Assembly: GCA_947501635.1 (NCBI GenBank)
Contig: CANMWT010000020.1
Span: 1 to 45,214 of the forward strand
DNA: 45,214 bases
Origin: an uncultured Roseobacter sp.
GTDB taxonomy: Bacteria; Pseudomonadota; Alphaproteobacteria; Rhodobacterales; Rhodobacteraceae
Direction of reading: 5' to 3'
Each line of letters begins with the position of its first letter. The stretch's first letter is position 1. This document shows, piece after piece, positions 8,777-17,188 of the stretch. Below the pieces are notes generated by a model. That model worked only from the letters and a program-made list of their open reading frames with translations, was not told the DNA's origin and made no database searches. Made by a program: the position numbers and the translations under genes.

Positions 8777-9439
8777 ATGCGACACAATGTTCTCGTCGTT
8801 GCGCTCTGCGTGGCATCTCCTTCGGCTGCCGAGCGCGTTAACCTGGACGGCTTTTCAATTGATCGGTCAGAAGTAACGATCGGCGCTTTTGCAAGCTTTG
8901 CGGATCGCGCCGGCCTCGTGACAAAGGCCGAGAAAAATGGTGGAGGTTTCGAATGGGGGGCCGGATGGGAGCGTCGTGCCGGCTGGAATTACACATCTCC
9001 CCAAGGCTTGCCTGCCCCTGAAAACGAGCCCGCGGTGCATATTAGTTGGGCAGAAGCGCAAGCCTTCTGCGAGGATGCGGGAGGCAGGCTGCCGACACGG
9101 GAAGAGTGGGCGGCCGCAGCATATACTGAACAGCGCGAAAGCCCGACCAGCGGCTTCGAAAGAGGGCGGACGTACATCTATCCGGTTGGCGATCAACCAG
9201 AGGGCATGAACAATAACCGCAAACATCAGGTAGAAATCGCGACGACGAAACAGGGCGTGAACGGGCTTTACGATATGGGTGCCAATGTATGGGAATGGTT
9301 ATCCGACCGCCAAGGCGAAGACGCCCTAACAGCAGGCGGCAGCTGGTGGTATGGACCGAACGCGACACGTGTCGAGGGCATGCAGTGGAAGCCAGCGACA
9401 TTCTACGCTGTATACGTCGGATTCCGCTGTGCCTATTGA
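8777..9439 (+). CDS. Exported SUMF1/formylglycine-generating-enzyme-fold protein without the catalytic cysteine pair
   Basis: This 220-residue protein has a short Sec signal (RHNVLVVALCVASPSAA, cleavage near residue 18-19). A SUMF1-type domain follows: FSIDRSEVTIGAF, PAVHISWAEAQAFCEDAGGRLPTREEW, NGLYDMGANVWEWLSD, GGSWWYG and the terminal VGFRCAY. Formylglycine-generating enzymes bind copper with two Cys near the C-terminus. Here the corresponding stretch (TRVEGMQWKPATFYAVYVGF) contains none, so sulfatase activation is unlikely. Non-catalytic SUMF1 proteins act as accessory or binding modules, and some nitrous-oxide or heme systems carry them. Its periplasmic place is inferred. The ribosome site GAGGGA is good, and no operon partner is evident. 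Confidence 0.85.
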   Translation: MRHNVLVVALCVASPSAAERVNLDGFSIDRSEVTIGAFASFADRAGLVTKAEKNGGGFEWGAGWERRAGWNYTSPQGLPAPENEPAVHISWAEAQAFCEDAGGRLPTREEWAAAAYTEQRESPTSGFERGRTYIYPVGDQPEGMNNNRKHQVEIATTKQGVNGLYDMGANVWEWLSDRQGEDALTAGGSWWYGPNATRVEGMQWKPATFYAVYVGFRCAY

Positions 9440-9654
9440 TGACGGCGCCGTCGCATCACCTTAAAACTTTTCAACCCAACCAAATCGCACAGTCAGGGTG
9501 CATTGCGGCCATACAACCAGCTTCCCTGATGCTGCAGCGTAGGCGTTCGTCGTTACACAGCGCCCAAGACAGCGTTCGCCACAAGGCAACAAACTTGTAA
9601 CTTCGGATCAAAGCTTGCACACACAGGGTCGATACAAAAGCGAAAGTCATTGGG

Positions 9655-11043
9655 GTGGACTCACTTGCCGACAAAGTAGCAGGCCTTTTACTATGCGCTA
9701 TTGCAGCACTTGTTGTTAGCAAGGAATGGGGTATCGGCGACTGGATGCAGTCGGTTAAGCCGGTGCTCACACTGGCCCTCATTTCGATCTTTTTTGTAAA
9801 AGTAAGATTGTCTCGCAAGGCTTTCATCGCCGTCGCCTTGTTGATCAGCGTTGCATTATACGTTACAAACTCTGACTGGCTGGAAATTGTAGTCCGTGGA
9901 CTTGAAACGGCGGCCTTCATTGGCGCGTTTTTTGCCGCCTTGTCTACGCTGCGCAAAGTTGCAGAGACTTCTCCTTCCATCCAGCGGGCCGGTACATTTC
10001 TTGCAGGTCAGCCACCCGGCAGACGGTATGCTGCACTGACTGTAGGCGGTCAGGCATTTGCCTTATTACTTAACTATGGTTCGCTCCAACTGCTTGGTGC
10101 GCTTGCGTCGGCCAATGCCAAAGCTGAACCAAATGAGGAAATTCGCAGACATCGGACGCGACGCATGCTGCTGGCAATTCAGCGTGCCTTCGTTTCGACG
10201 TTGCCTTGGTCACCTCTTTCTTTCGCTATGGCAATCACGATCAGCGTCATACCCGGCACCAGCTGGGCCCAAGCTATGGTTCCGGGGTTGGTGACTTCAT
10301 GCCTGCTGGCGGGCATCGGCTGGGGGCTTGATACGGTTTTCAAGCCGCGCTTGACGGTGACTCCAGTTCGAACCAAGCCGGAGGGAACATGGGCAACAAT
10401 GCTACCGCTCGCGTTCTTGTTGCTTGTTTTAGTTATTGGCGTTGTGAGCCTGAACAAGCTCACAAATGTTCGTATCGTTGGGATTGTCGCTGTCCTGGTA
10501 CCTTGCTTCGCATTGGTCTGGTTACTCATCCAGAATTGGGCTGAACAACCCTTCATCACAGCGGGTTCGCGTTTGAAAACATACGCGCTGCAGGAGTTGC
10601 CCGGTTATCGTGGTGAACTCACCTTGCTGATGATGGCGGGATTCATCGGCACGACCGGATCTCAGCTTTTTGCACCAATGATACAGTCAGCCGGGTTTGA
10701 ACCATCATCTATACCCGCTTGGATAATACTGGTCTCATTTGTCTGGATTATTCCCATGGCCGGACAGATCGGTATGAATCCGATCCTGGCTGTAACGCTG
10801 ATCGCGCCGCTTATTCCAGGCGCGTCTGACCTTGGGTTGCAACCGACAGCAATTGTTGTCGCAATCACCGCAGGATGGGCGCTGAGCGGTGCAAGTTCAC
10901 CGTTCACTGCGACGACACTGCTGATAGGCTCATTCGCCGGTATCAGCGCACACCGTGTTGGACTGGTGTGGAATGGTGCCTACACTCTGCTCTGTGGGTG
11001 CGTCCTGTCACTCTGGGTCGTGATATTTGCTTTTGTAATTTGA
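9655..11043 (+). CDS. Polytopic inner-membrane protein, ion-transporter-like, family not recognised
   Basis: This 462-residue protein starts at a GTG and has roughly twelve hydrophobic segments. A cytoplasmic basic stretch (EEIRRHRTRRMLLAIQRA, about 160-177) separates two halves. The second half contains GMNPILAVTLIAPLIP and GWALSGASSPFTATTLLIGSFAG. Gly/Ser/Pro-rich re-entrant patterns of this kind are seen in ion-transporter (IT) superfamily carriers. I do not recognise a named family and would call it only a probable secondary transporter. It stands alone, 215 bases after the SUMF1 gene and 180 bases before the convergent peroxiredoxin. Confidence 0.72.
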   Translation: MDSLADKVAGLLLCAIAALVVSKEWGIGDWMQSVKPVLTLALISIFFVKVRLSRKAFIAVALLISVALYVTNSDWLEIVVRGLETAAFIGAFFAALSTLRKVAETSPSIQRAGTFLAGQPPGRRYAALTVGGQAFALLLNYGSLQLLGALASANAKAEPNEEIRRHRTRRMLLAIQRAFVSTLPWSPLSFAMAITISVIPGTSWAQAMVPGLVTSCLLAGIGWGLDTVFKPRLTVTPVRTKPEGTWATMLPLAFLLLVLVIGVVSLNKLTNVRIVGIVAVLVPCFALVWLLIQNWAEQPFITAGSRLKTYALQELPGYRGELTLLMMAGFIGTTGSQLFAPMIQSAGFEPSSIPAWIILVSFVWIIPMAGQIGMNPILAVTLIAPLIPGASDLGLQPTAIVVAITAGWALSGASSPFTATTLLIGSFAGISAHRVGLVWNGAYTLLCGCVLSLWVVIFAFVI

Positions 11044-11222
11044 TTGGTTCAGTTCCCATAGACTTGGCTCGAAGCTGTATGCGGAGCCAAAAGAACCGAT
11101 AAGACGGACTGCAACGTGCTTGACGCCGACTTGCGGCTGCATAGGTACGAGCGTTCGTGTCAGATAGTCGCCTATTGGTCAGGGCTAATGTCTTTTTAAA
11201 AACGTCGACGAGCCGCCTACTC

Positions 11223-11750
11223 TCAGAAAGTGCGCAGGTAGGAAAGCATTGTTTCAGCCCCCGAAACCTCCAACGGAATGCCTGGCGGATTGTCTTTGAG
11301 GTCCGGTTCGATAAAATGCTTCCGGATTTTGTGATCTTCAACAAGCATCGAATAGCGCCAGCTTCTCAAACCCATGCCATTGCTTGTGCGCTCGACAAGC
11401 ATGCCCATTTTGCGGGTAAACTCGCCATTGCCATCCGGCAACATTTGGACCTTCTCGATTTTGCGAGATAGCGCCCACTGGAACATCACGAAGGCATCGT
11501 TGACCGACAAACAAATAACTTCGTCGATGCCGACGGCACGGAACGCGTCATAGTGTCGTTCAAAGCCTGGAAGATGGCTTTCCGAGCAAGCAGGTGTAAA
11601 CGCGCCCGGCAGAGCGAAAAGCACGATCCGCTTTCCGCTGAACACGTCATCGCTGGTCAACACCTTCCATTCAAACGGATTAGAGCCGCCAAGGCTCTCG
11701 TTGCGGACCCGGGTATGAAAGGTTGCAGCGGGGACGGTTTGAGGGGTCAT
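11223..11750 (-). CDS. Peroxiredoxin, Prx5 type
   Basis: This is a thiol peroxidase that reduces hydrogen peroxide and organic peroxides. The peroxidatic motif PGAFTPACSESHLPGF is present with Cys at residue 55 and Thr at 52. It is followed by the Prx5 signatures VNDAFVMFQWA and LPDGNGEFTRKMGM. Length is 175 residues from the ATG at 11750, which has a clear ribosome site (AAAGGA, 5 bases away). A longer frame to 11819 lacks such a site. Family members use glutaredoxin or glutathione as reductant. No glutaredoxin domain is fused here. It is monocistronic and convergent with the membrane protein upstream. Confidence 0.92.
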   Translation of the reverse strand: MTPQTVPAATFHTRVRNESLGGSNPFEWKVLTSDDVFSGKRIVLFALPGAFTPACSESHLPGFERHYDAFRAVGIDEVICLSVNDAFVMFQWALSRKIEKVQMLPDGNGEFTRKMGMLVERTSNGMGLRSWRYSMLVEDHKIRKHFIEPDLKDNPPGIPLEVSGAETMLSYLRTF

Positions 11751-12021
11751 TTCAATCCTTTCGGGCAGTTGTTCGGATCGATATGTGTTTCCGACTTTGA
11801 TGATTGAGGAAACTTGCACGGGGTGTTTGCTCGGTCAAGGCGAGCCTAACTCTCAATAGGCCGCGGCAGCAGCCTCAGTGGTTGCGACTAGCTAAAGCAG
11901 TATCAACGCAGTTGACTCGCTTTCTTATGGTGAAGGAAAAGTGGGATTTGAAGGTGGACGTCATCGTGCCCAGTGGTCTCGCGTGATTTCGCACAGCAAG
12001 CCAATTCCAACATGTATGCTG

Positions 12022-12594
12022 TTATGTTGGCGCTTGCGCACGATCGAACTGGCCGTAATCGCGGCGAATGCTATAAATTGCGCCTTCTTCCAAACCGGGC
12101 GCGCCAAGATTGTTATTCAGCAAAGCTTGCGCTGCGGTATAGCCATCTGTCGTTACCAGTGAGATAAACCTACCTTTTTTATTGACGCTTTCGAAAGCGC
12201 CAAACGCGGGCGCTTTGACTGGCTCGGTGCTGTAGAGTGCCAAGATATGCGACGCATTGGATGCCGCGACTAGCGGTGCAGGCTTCACTTGGGCCCCGGC
12301 GGTCCAATGCAGAACCCGCGCGCCTACGCGGATCCGATAGTCAGCAAAATGGACCTGTCGACCTGCCGATTGCGAACGACGGTGCGTCGCATCTTTGCGC
12401 CAGGCAATAATCGCATCTTCACTGTCCCAAATCTGATGTGACAGCAGCAAATCAGAATCGCTGAGCGCTGAATAGCGATCGAGAAATCGTAAGCCCTTGT
12501 GCTGCGCAAGCACCGGGCGCAGCCGCTCGACATGGTCGAAATAATGCTCGAGATGACCGGGTTTGGGGCGGACTTCGAAAAACAGCGCATGCAT
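12022..12594 (-). CDS. ABM-fold (antibiotic biosynthesis monooxygenase-like) protein
   Basis: This protein of about 190 residues begins MHALFFEVRPKPGHLEHYFDHV, a typical ABM opening. An IWDSEDAIIAWRKDATHRRSQ segment follows, matching the conserved W.s.ea...Wr....H pattern of Dabb/ABM domains. The second half (from about residue 100) may be a degenerate second barrel. The ATG at 12594 has the ribosome site AAAGGAA. An upstream extension to 12687 is rejected because it lacks one. ABM proteins include quinol monooxygenases and heme- or aldehyde-handling enzymes, and the substrate is unknown. Transcription probably starts from the intergenic region shared with the divergent small ORF at 12809. 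Confidence 0.75.
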   Translation of the reverse strand: MHALFFEVRPKPGHLEHYFDHVERLRPVLAQHKGLRFLDRYSALSDSDLLLSHQIWDSEDAIIAWRKDATHRRSQSAGRQVHFADYRIRVGARVLHWTAGAQVKPAPLVAASNASHILALYSTEPVKAPAFGAFESVNKKGRFISLVTTDGYTAAQALLNNNLGAPGLEEGAIYSIRRDYGQFDRAQAPT

Positions 12595-12723
12595 TCTGGG
12601 TTTCCTTTTGGAAGCGGCCCGAAGCTGGAACCAGACACGATGTGAAAAACATAGCGAGAAAGCCAACCGACTGAAACATCTAGACACTTGGACTTCGTTG
12701 CTCTGGTGTGATTTCTAACCACA

Positions 12724-12739
12724 CGTGATCTGGTTCACA
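12724..12739. promoter_or_regulatory. CRP/FNR-family palindrome upstream of small ORF
   Basis: CGTGATCTGGTTCACA matches the CRP-type core TGTGA-N6-TCACA at 9 of 10 half-site positions. It lies about 77 bases before the small ORF start at 12809 and about 137 bases before the divergent ABM gene. Binding protein and target are inferred. Confidence 0.45.
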
Positions 12740-12808
12740 GACCAACTGCTATGAAGCGGCTAAGTTTGTTTCCAGAAAGACGCAACACCAGTTTCGGAGA
12801 CCAAAACA

Positions 12809-12961
12809 ATGCAACGCGGCCCTCAAATTCAGTCCAGAGAATTTAGTCAGCCCTCAGGCGACCGGCATTCGATCGTTCAGCAAGTCTTCGGTGGCTTCCT
12901 TAGCACGGTGCGCCATAGCAGCGAAATGCAAGCCATGGTGAACCGGTATCACAGGAGCTGA
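12809..12961 (+). CDS. Small conserved protein, 50 residues, paralogue of 33421-33633
   Basis: The frame runs ATG (12809) to TGA (12961) and encodes a 50-residue, mostly polar peptide with the core SGDRHSIVQQVFGGFLSTVR and EMQAMVNRYHRS. The region around 33330-33510 encodes a related sequence in frame. Substitutions there are mostly conservative (GDRYSIVRQIFGSFL, DMQAVVNRYHR), which argues for selection on the protein. A strong factor-independent terminator begins 35 bases after the stop and a CRP-like palindrome lies upstream, so this looks like a stand-alone transcription unit. No obvious Shine-Dalgarno sequence is seen. Function is unknown and I do not recognise a family. Confidence 0.6.
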   Translation: MQRGPQIQSREFSQPSGDRHSIVQQVFGGFLSTVRHSSEMQAMVNRYHRS

Positions 12962-12995
12962 ACTTTCACTCTTACCTCGAACTCCCTGTTGGACT

Positions 12996-13024
12996 TGCCG
13001 GTGACCAATCACCGGCATTTTTTT
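12996..13024 (+). terminator. Factor-independent terminator after the small ORF
   Basis: A perfect 9-bp stem (TGCCGGTGA / TCACCGGCA) with a CCAA loop is followed by seven T residues. The T tract is on the + strand only, so it ends the transcript of the small ORF at 12809-12961. Confidence 0.85.
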
Positions 13025-13046
13025 CGCAGTTAAGGCTTGCGACGCT

Positions 13047-14045
13047 TTAGCAATACCGCTCAGGCCCGATCCACTGCTCCACCGAATAACGATCACCGTG
13101 CGCCCAACCGACGGGCAACACCCCTTCTATGCGTTCGAGGTCTGCATTCGTAAGGTTCAACTCTGCTCCCGCCGCACACTCGTGGAAGTGATCCACTGAC
13201 CGCGTCCCCGGGATCGGGATGACGTGCGGCCCACGGCTCAATAGCCAGGCATTCGCCAAGCCGGCTGCTGATGTGCCCATCTCTGCCGCAAGATTTCGGA
13301 ATCCTTCCGTGATGCGGAGGTTTTCAGACAGGTTTGGTTCCATGAAGCGCGGGTTGCCGGCTAGGAATGGCAGGTTTGGAATACGGTCGCTTGGGACCGG
13401 ATTGTCTGTCAGCAAAGAGCGTCCTACGGGGGAAAACGCGACCATAGCTACACCGAGTTCGGCACAGGTCTGCACCAGCCCCAGGTCAGGGAACCGTGTC
13501 GATAATGAATACTCGGATTGAACGGCGGCGATCGGAAAGGTTTTCATGGCGCGCCGCAGGGTACTGGGCGCCACTTCGGAAAGCCCGATTACCTTGGTTT
13601 TTCCCTTCTCGACAAGCCGACCGAGATTGGCCGCGGTCTCTTCCGGCGTCAGGCGCGGGTCGCGACGGTGCGCATAGAAGAGATCGACACAGTCTAGCCC
13701 AAGACGTTGCAGCGACTTGTCCAGCTCAGCCTCAAGGTGCTCCGCCGAGTTGTCGAAGATGCGGTTTCCATCCGCATCGCGCGTTATTGTCGCCTTGGTC
13801 GCGATGACGAACTCTTCACGGGCGCCCGGATTGGCCTTCAGATAGGTCCCGATCGCGTTTTCCGATTTGCCCATCCCATAAACGTTTGCCGTGTCCAGAT
13901 GTGTGACGCCCAGGTCGCGACACGCATCTAGGATTGCATGGCTCTCTTTCTCATCTGTCGGACCATACATGTCTGAGAACGACATTGCGCCATAGCCTAT
14001 GGCGCCGATTTCAGGTCCGTTTGCGCCGAGTTTACGTTTTTCCAT
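13047..14045 (-). CDS. Aldo/keto reductase (AKR13-like)
   Basis: This 332-residue NADPH-dependent reductase begins MEKRKLGANGPEIGAIGYGA. Catalytic positions are seen as Asp/Tyr in LDTANVYGMGKSEN, Lys in IATKATI and His in LFYAHRRDPRL. The C-terminal cofactor region reads VIPIPGTRSVDH. This resembles the YakC/AKR13 group, which reduces methylglyoxal and other aldehydes. The ATG has a strong site (AAAGGAAGAAC). It starts about 70 bases after the stop of the MFS carrier gene on the same strand, so the two could form an operon, with the carrier importing the carbonyl or alcohol substrate. Confidence 0.9.
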   Translation of the reverse strand: MEKRKLGANGPEIGAIGYGAMSFSDMYGPTDEKESHAILDACRDLGVTHLDTANVYGMGKSENAIGTYLKANPGAREEFVIATKATITRDADGNRIFDNSAEHLEAELDKSLQRLGLDCVDLFYAHRRDPRLTPEETAANLGRLVEKGKTKVIGLSEVAPSTLRRAMKTFPIAAVQSEYSLSTRFPDLGLVQTCAELGVAMVAFSPVGRSLLTDNPVPSDRIPNLPFLAGNPRFMEPNLSENLRITEGFRNLAAEMGTSAAGLANAWLLSRGPHVIPIPGTRSVDHFHECAAGAELNLTNADLERIEGVLPVGWAHGDRYSVEQWIGPERYC

Positions 14046-14115
14046 GTTCTTCCTTTAATCATCTGAATGGGCTGCCCTTATAGCGCATATCGCTGCTCCG
14101 AAAAAACTAGGCTGT

Positions 14116-15303
14116 TTAGTCAAAAACCACTGCGGCTTGTGCTTTCCCGGGCAAAGATAACACCAGCGCAAGCCCAATCGCAGCCATCCCGGCCAACAGC
14201 ATGAACGCATATTGATACGTGCCGTACACATCGAAAATCCACCCCGCCAAAATCGGACCGATTGCTCCCCCGATTGTCCCAAAGAAAAGGATCGTTCCGA
14301 AAAGAGAACCGTGTGATCGCATCCCGTAATATTCGGCAACGAGTGGTGAAACGACAGTAAACAAGCCACCGTGGCTGAACCCGTAAAAGGCAACCACGAT
14401 AAACAGTGGACCATGGGAGGCAACGTTGACGAACGCAATCAAGCTTCCCAGAAGTACGGTAAAGCACATCAGAAATGCCCTCTTGCTTCCTATGCGGTCC
14501 GCCAGCAAACCCACGGTCAGACGCCCTGCGATGCTGGTTGTACCAAGCACCGACAAGAGCGTAGCGGCTTTTGCGGTAGTCATTCCCAAGTCCGTTCCGT
14601 GCACGGCCAGATGCGTGGGTACAGTCATCATCGAAGGGAAAAACATGAACTGGATAGCGCAAAGCGACCAGAACACGCGCGATGTTCGGGCCTCGGAAAA
14701 GCTTATACCCCGCCCCTGCCTGTCTGTGTCAGAACCCTCAGGTTCTGGCGGTTTGCACATAGAAAACGAGGCGATGATAAGCAAAATGATCGCGCCGGCG
14801 CCAAGAACGATCAATGCCTGACGCCACCCAAATGCAGTCAACAGGAAAGCCGCCAGCGGTGGCATCGTTATTTGGCCGATGGCCGTGCCGGTCTTGACCA
14901 CACCCGACATGATCCCGCGCCGTTTCTCAAACCAACGCGCGATGGTTGAAAGCGTCACAACGTCATGCGCGCCCAATCCGAGCGCGATAAAGACGCCAAA
15001 GATGGCGAGTACCTGCCATTGGGCAGAAATCTGCGACAGCAGGATATAGCCGATCCCGTATGCGACGCCACACACCCCCATTACGATACGCGGGCCAAAC
15101 ATGTCGTTCATCCGACCGGCCAAAATAGCCAGCACACCCATCATGAAAAAGGATAGCGACGCCGCGCTGGACAGAAATGTACGCGACCAACCGAACTCAT
15201 CTTGCAACGGGTTGAAGAACAGACCGTACGTGAACAACAAGCCGATAACTGTGAACTGCGTCAGACAAGCGCCAAAAACAACCCAGTAGCGTTTATCCCG
15301 CAA
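14116..15303 (-). CDS. MFS transporter, OFA/monocarboxylate-like
   Basis: This protein of about 395 residues has twelve predicted membrane segments. The opening RYWVVFGACLTQFTVIGLLFTYG, the FSWSR-like FGWSRTFLS segment, and the inter-domain cytoplasmic loop at about 185-205 (PPEPEGSDTDRQGRG) fit the oxalate/formate-antiporter and monocarboxylate-porter branch. The loop LAGRMNDMFGPRIV is the MFS motif A. I chose a TTG start at 15303 because AAAGGA lies 6 bases upstream. A longer TTG frame begins at 15330. The substrate is probably a small organic anion (inference). It is likely co-transcribed with the aldo/keto reductase downstream. Confidence 0.86.
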   Translation of the reverse strand: MRDKRYWVVFGACLTQFTVIGLLFTYGLFFNPLQDEFGWSRTFLSSAASLSFFMMGVLAILAGRMNDMFGPRIVMGVCGVAYGIGYILLSQISAQWQVLAIFGVFIALGLGAHDVVTLSTIARWFEKRRGIMSGVVKTGTAIGQITMPPLAAFLLTAFGWRQALIVLGAGAIILLIIASFSMCKPPEPEGSDTDRQGRGISFSEARTSRVFWSLCAIQFMFFPSMMTVPTHLAVHGTDLGMTTAKAATLLSVLGTTSIAGRLTVGLLADRIGSKRAFLMCFTVLLGSLIAFVNVASHGPLFIVVAFYGFSHGGLFTVVSPLVAEYYGMRSHGSLFGTILFFGTIGGAIGPILAGWIFDVYGTYQYAFMLLAGMAAIGLALVLSLPGKAQAAVVFD

Positions 15304-15399
15304 TTCAGTTCCTTTCAGGAGCGGCCACAATTGACCGGCACCTTTTGAGCACTTAGCGGGCAGTAAGACAACGCATCAAATCAATCCGGCATCCGGTAA

Positions 15400-16011
15400 T
15401 CACCGCGGGTTGATAATCTTCGTCTTGAGACGTTCATTCGCACCTTTGAAGCGAGAGGCCAACAAGAACATCATTAAGGATATCGCAAGGGCGCCAAACG
15501 CGATGGCCCACCCGAGGGCGACCAGTCCGGAGCCAGGCCAGAAGATTAGAAACAGTCCAATAAGCAAACCGGCGAAGCCTGCGTTACGTGCAGCCGTGCA
15601 TTCGGCGTCCCATTCAGGCAACTGCTTCCAGGTTAGCAAAGAGCCGATGCCGATCAGGAGAGCAAAGGCGCCCAGCAGCGCAAAGGCAAAACGCGCTGTC
15701 CCCTCAGGCCAGATCAGCAAGATCAATCCGATGACGATCGCGCCAATACCGATGCCACCGACAGCGCCCCTGCGCCCCAATCCAAAAAGGGTCAGTCCAC
15801 CGTCAGCGATCAGCACAATGCCAACGATTTGTAGCAACAGCGAAATGCTGCCCGTGGGCCAGAACAAGGCGGCCAGGCCAACTACGGCGGCGAGCAACCC
15901 GCGTACGAAGAACGTCCACCAGACGCTCGCAAGCCGGTTACTCAGTGCCTCGCGCGCGTCTAGGCGATCGTCATCGACAATCTCGGCATGTGGGGTTTCA
16001 GGCTGATCCAT
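15400..16011 (-). CDS. HdeD/DUF308 family membrane protein, copy 1
   Basis: This is a protein of about 203 residues with a short polar N-terminus (MDQPETPHAEIVDDDRLD) and six hydrophobic segments arranged as three hairpins, each with the FWPTGS / IWPEGT / FWPGSG repeat typical of HdeD-like DUF308 proteins. E. coli HdeD supports acid resistance at high cell density, and hdeD-like genes are regular members of transferable stress-tolerance loci. The molecular function is not known. A second copy at 34258-34866 differs at only about 20 positions by eye. The ATG at 16011 is preferred because it is preceded by a purine-rich site in both copies. Upstream frames begin with TTG. Confidence 0.88.
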   Translation of the reverse strand: MDQPETPHAEIVDDDRLDAREALSNRLASVWWTFFVRGLLAAVVGLAALFWPTGSISLLLQIVGIVLIADGGLTLFGLGRRGAVGGIGIGAIVIGLILLIWPEGTARFAFALLGAFALLIGIGSLLTWKQLPEWDAECTAARNAGFAGLLIGLFLIFWPGSGLVALGWAIAFGALAISLMMFLLASRFKGANERLKTKIINPR

Positions 16012-16051
16012 AAGACGTCTCTTTTTCAATTGTTCACGACACTACCGCGCA

Positions 16052-16071
16052 CACGCTGGCGAGTCTTCCCT
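16052..16071. promoter_or_regulatory. 20-bp block conserved upstream of both hdeD copies
   Basis: CACGCTGGCGAGTCTTCCCT occurs identically here and at 34907-34926, at the same distance before the start codon (about 41-60 bases) of the two hdeD genes. Bases around it are partly diverged, so it could be a retained operator or simply unshuffled duplication. Confidence 0.45.
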
Positions 16072-16123
16072 GGCGCGATGCAGTCAAATTCATCTGCAGA
16101 AATTACAGAAGCCCGGCTGAAGA

Positions 16124-16471
16124 TCACGGGCCATCGAACTGTTCCCATGCATCCAGAGCCTGCGCCGCATACATCAGCGAGGGCCCGCCTCCCATGTAAA
16201 TCGCAACGCCGAGCATCTCTTCGAACTCCTGGCGCGTTGTGCCCAGCCGCACGAGGCTTTTTGTATGAAACCCGATACAGCCATCGCACCGCAGTGCAAT
16301 CGCGATGCCCATTGCGATTAATTCTTTGGTTTTCTCGTCCAAAGTAGCATCTGCAGTTGCGCCCTGCGCCATCGCGGAAAAGCCCTTCATTGTGTCGGGA
16401 ATGCCTTTTCGCAACTGGCCAATTTGTTTTGAAATCCCGTCGGTCAACTCTGGGTATGACGTTGTGCTCAT
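16124..16471 (-). CDS. AhpD-like carboxymuconolactone decarboxylase family protein
   Basis: This 115-residue all-helical protein has the redox-type motif LRCDGCIGFHTKSL (CxxCxxxH), typical of the AhpD-like CMD family whose members reduce peroxides or act as thiol disulfide enzymes. Length matches single-domain CMD proteins, which form trimers or hexamers. The ATG follows GGACGGAAGAA. An FNR-like box (16533-16546) is centred about 69 bases upstream of the start. It is monocistronic. It lies beside hdeD and in the same island as a peroxiredoxin, so a defence role against oxidants or electrophiles is a reasonable inference. Confidence 0.9.
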   Translation of the reverse strand: MSTTSYPELTDGISKQIGQLRKGIPDTMKGFSAMAQGATADATLDEKTKELIAMGIAIALRCDGCIGFHTKSLVRLGTTRQEFEEMLGVAIYMGGGPSLMYAAQALDAWEQFDGP

Positions 16472-16532
16472 TTCTTCCGTCCTTGGCTCGTTTGTTCAGG
16501 TGGAGCTTTATCACCTGCTCCCAAAAGTGAAT

Positions 16533-16546
16533 TTGAGTTGGATCAA
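16533..16546. promoter_or_regulatory. FNR/FnrL-type box upstream of the AhpD-like gene
   Basis: TTGAGTTGGATCAA matches TTGAT-N4-ATCAA at 9 of 10 positions. If it acts as a class II site at -41.5, transcription would begin near 16498, about 27 bases before the AhpD-like start codon. Confidence 0.6.
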
Positions 16547-16597
16547 GCGAGGCCGTTTACCCTTGAAATGCGGCCGGTTGAGCGCGAACAAGCGCCG

Positions 16598-17161
16598 CTA
16601 GACCACATCGATCTCAGGATTTGACAGGTCATAGCTTGCAAGGATTTCGTGGCGCGCCTGATCCGGCGTCAAAGTAGAGCAGTAGAAATGAAACTCTCGA
16701 ACCTGAAAAAGCGATCCTTGAAAGTTGCCTTGGCTCGCGAGGAAATTCTGAACATGAGCCAAACCATGGGTCGAAAGGGTCTTTGAAAAGCGCGCGATCG
16801 TGACGTGCGGCCGAAACCGGCGCTTTTGGAACTGTAAACCTGCGCTTCTCAGTTTCCGGGTGATCTTGCGCTCAAGATTGCTCAGTCCTTCACATCGTTC
16901 AACATCGGCAAAGATCATCTGAGGGGAGGCTTTCCCGAAGCTGCCCAGCCCAGCAAGACGCAGTTCGAATGGCTGAGCGTGTACCTCAGACAATGCCTCA
17001 TGCGCATCTTCACACGCCGCGTCAGACTGGTCTCCAAGAAAGCACAAGGTGAGGTGTAGATTGCGAGATGGCACCTGGCGACCGACTGGTAGATACTCCT
17101 GCAGCCTTTCAAGTTCACCGCGGATTGCATCCGGGAGGTCTATTGCCAGGAAGACGCGCAT
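16598..17161 (-). CDS. thpR: RNA 2',3'-cyclic phosphodiesterase (ThpR/LigT)
   Basis: This 187-residue 2H-phosphoesterase has its two signature motifs visible as HLTL (about residue 42) and HVTI (about residue 125), each supplying a catalytic His and Thr. The opening MRVFLAIDLPDAIR and the FRPHVTIARF segment are typical of ThpR, which opens 2',3'-cyclic phosphates on RNA ends in the cytoplasm. I chose the ATG at 17161, six codons inside the longest frame, because the family begins with MR(L/V)F. It starts 27 bases after the stop of the PanE-like gene and is probably co-transcribed with it. Confidence 0.92.
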   Translation of the reverse strand: MRVFLAIDLPDAIRGELERLQEYLPVGRQVPSRNLHLTLCFLGDQSDAACEDAHEALSEVHAQPFELRLAGLGSFGKASPQMIFADVERCEGLSNLERKITRKLRSAGLQFQKRRFRPHVTIARFSKTLSTHGLAHVQNFLASQGNFQGSLFQVREFHFYCSTLTPDQARHEILASYDLSNPEIDVV

Positions 17162-17188
17162 GTTCGCTTCAAAGTACACATCGGGTCG

